From Blasia pusilla (taxonomy: Eukaryota > Marchantiophyta > Marchantiopsida > Blasiales), in the NCBI GenBank assembly GCA_050084515.1, contig CM114274.1, positions 1,426,001 through 1,490,000 of the forward strand: a DNA stretch of 64,000 nt, read 5' to 3'. A program made the translations under genes and the position numbers. Below the pieces are notes generated by a model. That model was not told where the DNA came from. It saw nothing but the letters and a program-made list of their open reading frames with translations, and searched no databases. How positions within the stretch are numbered: position 1 is the stretch's first letter; each line of letters opens with the position of its first letter. Below, piece by piece: positions 10,490 through 20,759 of the stretch.

Positions 10490-11275
10490 CAGTCAACCTG
10501 TCGGAATCCGACAGCTTGCCTGGAAATGGTTAAAAAGTTGCAGTGGGCAAAAAGCAAAAAGTTGCAACCCGTCAGAATCATACGGGTTGCAAAATTGTAA
10601 TTTTGAGTAGCTAAAAGAGCACAATCCACAAGTCCAACAAAATATTCCAGCAAATTTTTACAAACACCATTATGGGTTGAAAAAATCTCGTCCTTTATTA
10701 CCTCCGAAGGAACCTCCGAAATATACATTTGACCTAGTCTATGATTTCTTCAACCTCGTCATCTACAAATTTACTCCTAACTCTCCTCGGTGACAGTACA
10801 AAAGGAATGTCCTGGGATACAAGTGGCTCCTATGGCAGATTGTAGACGGGGATCGAAAATGTTGGCGAATTCGAGAGCCTTGGCCCCCCCCCCCTAGGTA
10901 CGCCATAACGGTCCCATGTAACCTGATTTGAGTCCCACCGCCTTCCTCGGCAAGATACCTTGTACGCCTCGCAATGTGACACCCATCCAAGTATCAATAT
11001 GTGCTCCGTCCTTGGTAATACCATTATGGCAATCGCACAGGTAGTAGGAATCCAACACGTCTGAGAGAAGAAAAGAAGCCTACGCCTGCCTTTACGAGTT
11101 GAGGGGAAGGTGCCAAGGGAAGAAGCCCGCCAGACTACCTCTTAAGTTGGACCAACAGGGAAAGAGTCCAATGAGGCAACCTGTCGGAATCCGACAGGTT
11201 GCTTGGAAGTGGTAAAAAGGTGTTGTCGTCAAAAAGTGAAAAGTTGCAAGCAGGAGAAATCCGACGGGTTGCAAA
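10490..11275. repeat. Tandemly duplicated 3' region with palindromes (element A)
   Basis: The segment ending near 10728 (CTTTATTACCTCCGAAGG...ACATTTGACCTAGTCTATG) is repeated about 680 bp further on, ending near 11410 (ACATTTGATCTATTCTATG). Each unit holds two palindromes (about 10492-10520 and 10563-10590; about 11178-11205 and 11245-11272). The same duplication with similar spacing occurs in elements C and D, so it predates their spread. The unit between contains a candidate last exon of the methylase-like gene (about 10735-10990; VTWDRYGVPRGG and FSIPVYN blocks). Confidence 0.7.
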
Positions 11276-14200
11276 ATAGAAGTCCGCGAAGTACATAGAC
11301 GATCACATTCGAAAAGACAAAAAATGTTCAGCAAACTTTTACAAGCACCACCATCGTTCAAAAAAATCATCTCGTTTATATTATCCGAAAAAAGCTCGGA
11401 ACTGTACATTTGATCTATTCTATGAAATCTTTTGCCTCATCATCAAAAAACTCCCTACTCCAAACGTTGCAGTCAAGCTGGGTCGTTGAGTTCTTTGAAC
11501 TCACTCGTCATCGTCCGAGAGCTCTTGCAAAATTACTTTCGGCCTTGCCCTCCCGATTTTCGGAATCGTTGGAAGTGACGATGGAGTCACTACCAATGGT
11601 GGGTATGGAACCGGAGCTCTCGGCTTCGGTGGAGAGTTGTACGCCCCAACGAGCCTTTTGTATTCTGCCTTTGCCTCCTTGCAAAGGTCAAACAGTTCCT
11701 GCCTTCCCTCGAGGCACAGAATGTTCCTGCCACTCTGCCAAGCGCCTTTGATACTTGCCCCTGAAAGTCCCACTAAGTCGAACACCAAGTCACCTGGCCT
11801 TGAGCAGAGCTCGATGAGCGTTTGCATCAGGGCTGGAAATTTTTCCCTTCCTCCCAGAAGTGGGATACTGTCTTGCATGTAAATTCCCCGGGAGGAATTG
11901 TACAAACTATCTAAGTTGTACCCATCTGAGCATGGATCCACAGGATCGTGGATCTTGAACACCTGGAAATTGTGCTCGGCGGCGAAATTTGTACGCGTAC
12001 GAGGGAGTGGTCCATTTGTAAAGAAGCACGTTGGAAACAATGTCAGCAACTTGGCATAATGTGCAACATGTCATCAAAGAAGTCGGCTTGATCCTAGAGA
12101 AATTTTTCAATTACTAACTTTGGATCAACCCGTCGGGCTCTCCGTTGTTTTTTTCCGTGAGCAACCCGTCGGAAGGCGACGGGTTCTTTTTAGGCGACCC
12201 ATGCTCGGTGAGAGCAACCCGTCGCTGACGGGTTTAGCTTCTCGAAACACAGGGAAAAACCAAAAGCAACTGCAACCCGTCGGGTTCCGACGGGTTGCAG
12301 GTAGACCATGGTTTTCCCTGTGTTTCTAGGAAAGATGCAACCCGTCAAAAATCGAGGAGTTGCTCTCAGCCGAGCATGGGCTGCTCTAAGCCAGCAACCC
12401 GTCGCCTTCCGACGGGTTGCTCACGGACAAAAACAACGGAGATATACTATCTGAAATTAACACTCATTGAGCCTTACTCGAATTTGAAAATATATTTGAT
12501 ATTATACTACAGGAATTGAGCCTTACCCAAATCTGACTCGTCGCAGATCCGAGTGGGTACTCATTTTTTATGATCCACGATTGCGCCGTCCTCCACTTTA
12601 GCGACCTCTTGACGCACTGGAGGTTGAAGAGCTCGTCCTTGCTCCCTCCAGTCAACACCAAGAAGAAGCCCCTGTCACTCAGATAGGCGTCTGCAAAGGA
12701 GAACAATAGCGCGATTTGGTCATAAGAGAGCGGCACATTCCACTCAGGTACCCCGTCCGACGGATTCTCGCCCCATAGTCGCAACCCCGAGGGCAAATCA
12801 GCAATCAAGAGATCCACCGCAATCTCTTCGACCACTCCATTCACCGTCCAGGCAGCGTGCCCGTTTTGTTGGAGCTTCCGTCCCAGCGTTGTCAATTTAT
12901 CAATGGCTGGTGTCGACGCTTGAGAATCGAAGCTTTTCGGCTCATCCGAAAGGAGTGAATCAAGGAGGACGCTTGTCCGGTCGTTGTTTTTTTCGTGTCT
13001 TCCCAAGGATGATGGACTGTATTCTCCTTCTGACAACCCTGGCACCTCTCGCTTCCGCTTCTCCCGAGTCTGCGGACGGCTTGTCGGGGTCTCTATGACC
13101 TCAGACTCTAGTGGGGTTTTTTTTGCCGAGGACTTGGTTCGACCCCCTCTCCCCGCTCGCCCAGACGATTCCGCCTCTAGCCTTGAATCTTCAGCCTCTC
13201 TTTGGGAAGACTCGGCCTCGGAATTTTTCCCTCCCCTCGCCTTGCCTTTGAGACCCGTTGTGGATTTTTCTTTGGCTGTGCGGACCTTGGAAGCCAAGTC
13301 AGCTGTCTCGTGGCTTGCTCTTCCACACCTCCTCCGAAGAAGTCTTCAGGCTGCACTAAATTGGGGATGTCCTCTTATCCTGAGGCCACTGCATCATGAA
13401 GCACTCGTAAATCCTTATCGGTGATGTCTTCAGGGTCGTTGAAGTCAAGCCAAATGGGGCGATTCTCCACCTCCCAAACGGACATGTGCTGCCCCATCTC
13501 GTACATGGAGAATGTCTCTCCACCATGCGGTGAAGCCCACAATTTCAAGGTTGCCGGTAATTTTACCCAGGTACTTGCATTCTAACATTGGACGAGGTAC
13601 TTGAAGAGCATCCGTTGGGCAGCTTTTACTCGAACTGAATCGGCCGTCTACTCCTGTAGATCTCGCTTCTTCTTTGCTTGATCCCCTTTGTTCCCCTCGA
13701 TTTCTTCGTCAAGCTCTGCTTGAGGGAGGACGCAAACCTTGAATATTGTCTTGAATCCTGGGTTTTTGATTGGCTTGTCCCGGATGTCGTCGAGCCAAAC
13801 CTTGAAATCTACAGAACTTTCCAGGTTTGCTTCATCCGGAATGGGCTCTAATCTTTTGAGCTCGCTTGCACCGTCGCCCAAAGACGGACTTCCCGATAAC
13901 CCGCAACGCGCCCCTAACGACCATTCGATAGCGGTGGGAGATCATCGGATCGGACACACCCGAGGATGGTGTGCCGCCCTCTTCGGGCCTCAGTGCCCTC
14001 GAGACTGATTTTCATCAGTCGGATCCTCCTAAACTCGCTTATGCCGGACAACGCAAACCGATGCACGCGATCCAGGGACACTTTCTCCCCAATCCGACCT
14101 TGCGGATCTTCATCCCTTTTTCGCCGGGCGCTGATAATCGCCTTGGCTCCTTGTAAAACTCGGACCAAGTTCGGGCCGAGAATCTTGATGTATCGCTGCA

Positions 14201-14533
14201 TCTTTTCGCCCGTGTACCGTGGGTCGGAGATCTGTAGCTTGGATGAATTTCACGCGCTCAGACCAGATACTTTCTCCCTCCGCTTTGAGCTCCGGTCTGG
14301 CGCTCTTCTTGCGGCTTTGTATCTTCGACCGACAAAGGATGGTTCTGGCGCATCTTGGGAAATAAACTTATTTGCCCAAGTTTTCTTTTATATGTGCACC
14401 CTTTGCAAGCATCTGATTTACCAGGGCGTCGCCCAAGAACCCCTTGTACTCTCCCGGGTGCGTCGTAAGCACCTTCTTCACTCGATCGCAGTCCTGGATC
14501 CAGTGGTGGGTGACATTCCCCTCCGATACAATT
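10735..14533 (-). pseudogene. DNA methyltransferase-like gene, exons 3-5 (copy A)
   Basis: Exon 3 (14533-12527) carries helical linker domains, a Lys/Glu/Ser-rich stretch, then a methyltransferase-like half: DLLIADLPSGLRLW (motif IV position), PLSYDQIALLFSFADAYL and GFFLVLTGG, ending QIW at a GTAAGG donor (12526). Exon 4 (12015-11502) has CSRPGDLVFDLVGLSGAS (motif I position) and WQSGRNILCLEGRQELFD. The order IV then I is that of beta-class DNA amino-methyltransferases (N6_N4_Mtase type). The LSDDDE block ends at GTGAGT, which reads as a stop if unspliced and as a donor if spliced. Broken: acceptor of exon 3 (GCAT for GCAG), acceptor of exon 4 (ACAA), a frameshift near 11980, stops and frameshifts in 14.4-13.3 kb. 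The stretch 13297-12464 is open for 277 codons. Whether the ancestor was catalytic is unknown because motif IV is not DPPY. Confidence 0.72.
12120..12425. repeat. Palindrome array in methylase intron 3 (copy A)
   Basis: At least five palindromes with half-site CAACCCGTCGG, including a near-perfect copy at about 12270-12298 and variants with a shifted centre (CCCGTCGGAAGGCGACGGG). The array is itself roughly a large inverted arrangement: the AAACACAGGGAAAA and CCATGGTTTTCCCTGTGTTT segments at about 12245 and 12305 are reverse complements, so the intron could fold into nested hairpins. Confidence 0.85.
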
Positions 14534-14564
14534 ATGCATATCCAAACTCAACCCGTCAGAAAAT

Positions 14565-15150
14565 TTGTAAGTTACATGGGTTCCTGCAACCCGTCGGACT
14601 CCGACGGGTCGTCACAGCTCAAGGTCGGATTCTAGCAACGAGCTAAATGATGCAACCCGTCGGAGTCTGACGGATTGCATTCAGATTTGCTAGTGCCTGG
14701 TTTCAACCGGTCGGACTCCGACGGGTTGTGCATTGCGCAACCCGTCGGAGTCCGACAGGTTGCGCAATTGAATGGAAACTTGCAATTTGACGCGAAATTT
14801 GCTAAACGAACTTCCGAATGCAACCCGTCGGACTCAGACGAGTTGATTTCGGCCAAAAATAGTTTCAAGTCAAGCAACCCGTTGGACTCCGACGGGTTTC
14901 TTTGGGCCAAAAACATACTAAACCTGCGGTCATTCGAACAATTCGTCGGAGTCCGACGAGTTGCTTTCTTCAAAAAACATCCTGAAAAGGCGGCGATTCG
15001 AGCGACGGGTTGCTTTGGGCCAAAAACTTATTAAACTTGTGGTCAGTCGAACAACTCGTTGGAGTCTGACGGGTTGCATTCTTCAAAAAACATCATGAAA
15101 AGGCGTCCAATTGAGCAACTCGTCGGACTCCGACGAGTTGCTTTCGGCAA
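14565..15150. repeat. Palindrome array in methylase intron 2 (copy A)
   Basis: About ten palindromes at 60-75 bp intervals. Many carry matched arm changes, for example CAACTCG...CGAGTTG at 15116-15140. Spacers are also repeated (GGCCAAAAAC(A/T)T...TTAAAC, TTCTTCAAAAAACATCATGAA), so this is a tandem array. It is truncated at about 15165 by an LTR. Confidence 0.88.
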
Positions 15151-15164
15151 AAAAAAACCTAACC

Positions 15165-16385
15165 TGTGATACCCACAATTTTGTACTCTTGAAGAAAATA
15201 TCTTTTTATTCAACGAAGACTCTTGTATATTATGATTTTGATTATGATTATTTACTATTATGAAGAAGAATAAGTGAATCACGAAGCTCTTGGGACAAGG
15301 CAGAGAGATGGAAGATCAAGGATTTGCCTTAGAGGAGAGGAAACTGCAATAACGAAGTCTCAAGACTCATAACGAAGCTTAACGAAGCCTAACGAAGATA
15401 TACGAAGCTCTGTCTACGAAGTGCTTCGCTACATAACGAAGCATCACGAAGTAAAGAAGAACGAAGTACTTCGCTCTTTAACGAATCACGAAGTACGAAG
15501 CACAGGAAATAAGAACGAAGCATGGAGTACTTCGTCCTCCTGAAGTCCAACGAAGCGAAGCTAAGAAGGACTGTGATTTCAAGAGACACATGTTAAAATA
15601 GTTAGACTTGGAAAGGGTGCGACCCTTTGTATCAATTTGGTAGTTAGAACAGTTTTGTACTGCGGATTCACAAGGATCAGAGGAAGAGATCAGAGAACCA
15701 TAGATCTAGGTAGTTAGAAACAATGAAGAGACACTAGCTTCCTCAAGAACGTTTCGAATCTTAGGATTACTTCCACTCCAGAGAATATTTAAGAAGCAAA
15801 GCAGAAGCCATTATCATCATTCTCTTACGAAGTCCTTATGTTGTAGGAATGGTCCGAGCAAGAGAGTAGTACCCTCTCGAGCTTGTATACACTTTGAAGC
15901 TTTCTCGTTCTTGATGGAGTAGTAAAGCAGTCATTCATTCATTCTGATGTGCGATGCTTATGTCTGAGTATTCTTTTTGGGTCTGCAGAATGAAGAGTGA
16001 ATCAGGCGAACCTTTCTCATCAGTGAAATAATCAACGTGAGTTGTAGGAAATCTGTTTGATAGAGAGTAACCTGCCAAGACGGATTGAGTTCCGAAAGTA
16101 GGAGAAGCCAGCTTTTGTGTTGAGATCTCTGTGAGGTTTCTTGATGTCGAGAGGAAAATGTACCTGAACCTGCTGTCAATTCCACTAGAGACAATCGAGA
16201 AAAGATCCTTTGGTACTAAGAAAGATAAGGAGATATTGATAAGACATTAAATATAACTCACACACCTTTAAATACAACTATTACCACAGAATTGTAATTC
16301 TGAACTCTCTTTTCATCAAGCAATGATCCTCTTGGGGATCGAACTTACTAAATCGACTATAAAATAGAAACACTTGTACATTACA
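15165..16385 (+). repeat. LTR (about 1.22 kb) of an LTR retrotransposon
   Basis: Begins TGTGATACCC and ends GTACATTACA, followed after 17 nt by a primer-binding site at 16403. The last 450 bp recur at 18148-18609 (about three-quarters identical by eye), and parts recur antisense at 44967-45223 and 47188-47395 with the same outer end (TGTAATGTAC). The repeated end at independent sites is the evidence for an LTR boundary. Confidence 0.75.
15350..15560. repeat. ACGAAG/CTTCGT motif cluster inside the LTR
   Basis: More than fifteen occurrences of ACGAAG or its complement CTTCGT in about 210 bp, several forming short palindromes (GAAGTACTTCG, GAAGTGCTTCG). The density is far above that of the rest of the LTR. 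It could be a transcription-factor binding array in the U3 part of the LTR. Confidence 0.7.
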
Positions 16386-16402
16386 TATAACAAGAAACTT
16401 TT

Positions 16403-16420
16403 TGGCGCCGCTGCCGGGGA
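16403..16420 (+). other. Primer-binding site complementary to tRNA-Asp
   Basis: TGGCGCCGCTGCCGGGGA. This is the reverse complement of a plant-type tRNA-Asp(GTC) 3' end (CCCCGGCAACGGCGCCA) with one mismatch, and lies 17 nt inside the LTR. It identifies reverse-transcription priming and sets the element's direction as plus. Confidence 0.8.
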
Positions 16421-16453
16421 TCATATTCTTTGCTGAAAAGGGAGAGAGATACA

Positions 16454-16755
16454 TGGGGAATCCGGGAGCAGGGAAAGAAGCCTCGTCTCTTGGAAGACCC
16501 AACCAGCTAGTTCTTACTGAAGACCATTTGATATCTCTAGCTATTCCCCTCAGACAATGGATGAAAGAAGATAACAACAGATTTGCTGCATTGGTGCTAG
16601 AAAAGATAGAACAATTAATTAGCCTTGTCAATAAACCAGTCGCCGAACGGTGCTCAGCCCATGAACGTCAGTTGTACTTGGTGGATCGAAAAGTATTAAG
16701 TTCGTTCCCAAGAGACTTGTGTTTCCTGAGTAAAGAGAGGCTTTATAAGAATTAA
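16454..16755 (+). pseudogene. gag start of LTR element (truncated)
   Basis: Open frame beginning ATG 34 nt after the primer site: MGNPGAGKEASSLGRPNQ, followed by LTEDHLISLAIPLRQWMKED and a helical segment (FAALVLEKIEQLISL). This resembles the start of retrotransposon gag proteins by position and composition; I do not see the capsid core or a zinc knuckle. Homology is lost after about 16695, suggesting an internal deletion or another insertion. Confidence 0.5.
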
Positions 16756-16799
16756 CAAGAATAAACTCTATCTTCACTTAAAATGCTTCACTAACTCTA

Positions 16800-18147
16800 A
16801 TAACTCTAACTTCACAAAGGTAAAGAAAAGATAAGATGGTCTTCTTTCCTCATAGAAAAGACTCTTCTCAAGTGTAGAGAAAGACTCTTGTGAATCTGCA
16901 ATAACAAAGCTCCACAAAGAGCTCAAAGAGACCTCAAGAATGGCGGATCATCCTACTTTCAGAACTAAATCTATCATGGCAGGTTACTCATTGTCTAACA
17001 GCTTTCCTAGTTATCTTCTCGGATTCCGAAACTACAAGACTCAACTCTCATCTCAACTGCAGCCCAATAAGATCCACATTCGATTCCGCACATCAGAAAT
17101 AATGAGAGAAGACTCTTCTTTATATCAAAGAGTGGAAAGAACTCGGAAGTAGTACAAGCTTCAAAAAGTAAAAGACTCTTCAGCCTGGATCATCTCCCAA
17201 TAAAACTCCTTACACCCTCACCAAGACTGTTGGTAAACTTCAAAATACACATAACAGTATTAAGGAGTTCAAGATACAAGGGAAAACGATGATCCCTTCT
17301 TATGCTAATTGCTCTTTAAATGGTATTTACAACTCTGATTGATCTTCCTATTCTAATATAGATTTCTAATTGCTAATCCTAACTCTTTGATTCCAATTCT
17401 CCAACCCTCCATCTTCCTAAGACTGTTCATTGTCTTGGTGTTTCCTTTTTGCTCCCTTTTAAACTGCTGTAAGGGCCGCGACTCACCCTTTTTGGCTTCC
17501 GAAACCGCCGTGACTGTTTAGTCTTCATAGTCTTTGCCCTTTTCACAGTTCTTTGCAAAGACTCTTCCTAGTCTTTTTAGTCTTTATCTTTGCTATGCTA
17601 TCTTCGCGCGAAGACTCTTATCCTTCTATCGTTGTGAAGAGTATTTGCGCTCTTTCCTTCAACATTCTCTATCTTTCTATTCCTCTTCTTAATATACCTA
17701 TCCACTTTTTTGAAGACTCTTTGACCTCTTTTGCTTCTTCCTCTTCCTTCTTTGAGTTCTAGTCTTTACTCTGGAGTCTTTGTCCTTCTTTTCCAATCTT
17801 CATACAAAGACTATCTTCCATCTTCTTTACAAAGAAGCTTTCCCTCAGTCTTTGTTGATAGTTCTTTACACTGTTCTTTCTGCGGTCTTCCTTGTGAAGC
17901 ACCCGCACTTCCTCTTCTAAATTATATTCTTATTTTTATACACCTCTCACTCTTCCAAGACAGTCCTTAATCTTCTAACATCTCTTGTCCTCTCATCAGA
18001 TTTGTGTCAATTACTCCTCCCACACAATTTCAGTAAAGTAAGACCCTTTCCTTCCAATAGTGAGTCTTTAGTCTTCACTTCATAAAGACTTTACTATAAT
18101 TCACTACAAAAACATCAAAATTCTCATAAGAGTGGGTTATCACAAAT
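16800..18147. other. AAGACT/AGTCTT-rich non-coding remnant
   Basis: Retroelement-like AT-rich DNA with dozens of AAGACT or AGTCTT motifs, densest at 16850-16890 and 17500-18080 (AAGACTCTT, GTCTTTAGTCTT). Short frames at 16940-17152 and 17553-17762 show no recognisable domain. Probably the U3 or untranslated region of a related LTR element whose LTR end is at 18609. Confidence 0.5.
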
Positions 18148-18609
18148 AGTAAAGAACTCACTTCCTTCATTATGATGTGCGGCTTGTATTCATGAATCAT
18201 CTTATTGTGTCTACAAAGGAGGAGTGGATTGGGAGAGCAAATTTCATCAATAGAATAATCAACATCAAGATGTGAGAAATTTTTTTGATAGAGAATAGCC
18301 TGCCAAGACGGATTGAATTCCGAAAGTAGGAGAAGCCATCTTCTTGTTGAGATTCTTTGGTGTTGAGTGAATATTTTCCTAAGTGTGAATTCAATTCCAC
18401 TTGAGAGAATTGAGGAAAGAAAGTGTGGTACTAATGAAGAGGAGAATACAATGATAACTCATTGAATCCGAACTGTATAGACTTAATTACAACTATTACA
18501 AGATAAATGACAATGTAAACTTTCTTTTCGGATAATCTTGATCCTTTTGGGGATCGAACTCATTAAATAACCTTAAAAAGATCAATTCTTATAATTCTTG
18601 TACATTATA
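18148..18609 (+). repeat. LTR-related segment, diverged
   Basis: Matches 15930-16385 in order (for example CCTGCCAAGACGGATTGA, TTCCGAAAGTAGGAGAAGCC, GATCCTTTTGGGGATCGAAC) and ends TTGTACATTATA. No primer-binding site follows, so it is the outer end of a 3' LTR or a solo LTR of a sister family. Confidence 0.65.
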
Positions 18610-18849
18610 GATGCCTAGGGCAAGACGCACGACATGAGGCTGTATTACCCCTAAGTAACACTAATCAATCAATGCAATCAAGTAAGTACCTTTTGTAAAC
18701 TCTCCCATGTGCACTTATGGTAGTTATGAATACTCAATAACTTCTCAAACCCTTTGATAGTTCCTTAAAAACTTTGCAAAAAACTTAATTAGGAAACAAA
18801 CCTAGGAAAACCCGATTGAATGATGCAACTGCTCCAATCTAATTCACCC

Positions 18850-19640
18850 CTCTATGACTATCATTTATAGTAGAGAAAGTATTCACCTCTAACTCCTCCT
18901 TATCTAGAAATGGCTCAATTCATGACACATAATATGGGTCATAGTACAGTCTTCGGGCCTCAATTTGAAACGCAAACATGATGGAAAACTTATGGTAATC
19001 ATCAATGGGAACTCCTTCAAGGTGTTGGAACATAACATTCCATGTCCCAAAAATGTTGAACCCTCTAAAGTTCATAGCCCTCTACGAGTCAAACCATCTC
19101 CTAAACTCTACTATAAAGTCGTCTAATTTAATGGTATCCACAACCCACAACCTTGTGTGGTCCTCTACCGTAGTCGTCCATCTTGTACACCAACATGGTA
19201 GGACTACTAAATGCGTGCAATTATGCACTAACAAATTCCTCTTCTAAGATCTCTCCCTCGTCGGAGGAAGATAGACAAGGCGGTCGAAATGGTACTTGAT
19301 ATGGAAATCGAGGCAATCCCTCATGTGGAGATTCTTGAAACCTCATGCCACTCCACGTAAATCCTATGGTACTACTCTCTGTGTACCACCTCATAGTAGT
19401 AGCCTTAGTGTTTGAACACATGGAAAGTTCACATGTTAAGGCCATGGATATAGGGATTGAGTGTAGGGATGAGAGTACCGTAGACTCTGGCCCTTTTGCT
19501 TGAAGCATTCACTAAATTTGTGTATAATGTTTTGGAGAATAAATGGTGAATTATTTCTTTAATGGGATTCCATTTTTCATAATTTGTGTGGTCTTTACCA
19601 TTCCATGAACTAGTTAAATCTAATTTACCATCTCGCATAG
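18850..19640 (-). pseudogene. Degenerate gag-like coding remnant
   Basis: On the minus strand, frames interrupted by a few stops read IKLDDFIVEFRRWFDS, WNVMFQHLEGVPIDDYHK and RLYYDPYYV in order, followed downstream by stops. The aromatic/hydrophobic pattern (F..RFRRWFD, WN.MF.HL.G) is reminiscent of retrotransposon capsid proteins. I cannot assign a family; a profile search would be needed. The two open stretches upstream (19638-19429 and 19508-19221) may be the linked N-terminal part. Confidence 0.3.
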
Positions 19641-20340
19641 TGGTAGAATTACCATCCCTTCAAGGGGTAAACTCAATTAATTACCATCCTTGGTAATGTA
19701 TAAATTACCATGCCCTCCAAGGGATAAACTCAATTTATCACCCTTGGAAATGGGCGAATTACCTCATCCTTTCTTTGGTAAACTAAATTTACAATTTTTA
19801 TTAATAGGAAAGGTTACTATCCCTTGGATGACGTAGAGATGAATTTACCACTTCTACAACAAGAGAAAATTATCATGGGTTAATGGTAATTTTCTCTTAT
19901 CACCCTATCAACATGGTAACATTACCACCAGTGGAAATAGGTAAAAAAATCGTACAATAGGTGGGAGAGTTGCATTTACCACCAATAGAAAGAAGTAGCA
20001 CACGTGTACAATCCTAACAACGAGGTTAACTTGCCATGGATCAAGGGAGGTAAAAATTACCACCTCTTGAAGGAGATCAAATATTTTTACCACCTTTGGG
20101 AAGAGGTAAATTTATCACTCCTACACATATGTAAAACAAGTTTTCCACCTTAGTTTAGTACTAATTTACCTCCTCTATGGAGTGGTGAACCTATCATTAC
20201 CACCCTTGAAATGTTGTAATCTACCATGTTTTAAAGATGTTAAATTTTGGATTTTTTACCTCAATCTAGAGGTGATAAACTTCATGACGTGTGAGCAATG
20301 GTAAAATACGATGATACATTTACAAAATATTTTGGGTGAT
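19630..20340. repeat. GGTAAA/TTTACC motif array
   Basis: About 25-30 GGTAAA, GGTAAT or complementary TTACC/ATTACC motifs in 700 bp, commonly paired as inverted repeats around an AAGGGG/CCCTT or CCTTGG core (ACCATCCCTTCAAGGGGTAA, ACCATCCTTGGTAA). The design is the same as the large palindrome arrays but uses a different motif and an AT-rich background. No coding sequence seen in it. Confidence 0.7.
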
Positions 20341-20728
20341 AGCTTACCACTCCCCTAGAGGTAGAGTCACAACACCAAAAGACCCCTTTTACAACCTTTT
20401 TCATGGAATAAACCCCTTCTTTCCTAGTAGGTGGGTTCACTCACTTGTGAAGCTTAATGAAGGATCAGTGGACATAAAGCAAGTGGTCACATTCCTCAAC
20501 ACGTTTGATATGAAGACAAGGACATGGACTTACTGGAACATCCTCATTAACCTCTCTTTTGAGAATATATCTAGACATTTTCACTCGAGAACTATGCATG
20601 GTGCATTCCTTGAGTTGGAGAAGCAACACACATATGAGAAGAAACCTCTCTACCAAAAACTTATCTCAAGTTGGGAGAAGAATTCCCATGGACGTAAAAA
20701 CATGCATGTTGAATCTAAAGAATTCTAG
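20336..20728 (+). CDS. Unrecognised 130-codon open frame
   Basis: Open for 130 codons immediately after the GGTAAA array. It reads NPFFPSRWVHSLVKLNEG, FDMKTRTWTYWNILINLSF and a charged C-terminal tail. I recognise no family. It may be a decayed fragment of an unknown element; no splice or promoter signal is evident. Confidence 0.25.
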   Translation: MIAYHSPRGRVTTPKDPFYNLFHGINPFFPSRWVHSLVKLNEGSVDIKQVVTFLNTFDMKTRTWTYWNILINLSFENISRHFHSRTMHGAFLELEKQHTYEKKPLYQKLISSWEKNSHGRKNMHVESKEF

Positions 20729-20759
20729 AGCATTCATTAAATTCTAAATGGCTTATCCT

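Larger units (their letters stand above)
9662..15164. mobile_element. Two-gene element, copy A (left part)
   Basis: Starts with the left terminus GGGGGCTCGTATTCTGG inserted into transposase copy 2, followed by about 0.8 kb of subterminal DNA, a tandemly duplicated 3' region, and the minus-strand methylase-like gene. It is broken inside intron 2 at about 15165 by an LTR that starts TGTGATACCC. The transposase half, if it survives, lies beyond the inserted retroelements. Confidence 0.7.

Noticed and set aside
10735-15150. Bacterial restriction-modification system or bacterial contamination, suggested by the methyltransferase motifs
   Set aside because: The gene has GT-AG introns conserved in several copies, no restriction enzyme neighbour, and lies in a transposon with a MULE transposase.
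9662-15164. DIRS-type retroelement, because DIRS elements carry a methyltransferase domain
   Set aside because: No reverse transcriptase or tyrosine recombinase occurs in any copy; the partner gene is a DDE/SWIM transposase.
16403-16420. tRNA gene (tRNA-Asp-like sequence)
   Set aside because: Only the 3' 18 nt are represented, as a complement; the position next to an LTR end identifies it as a primer-binding site.
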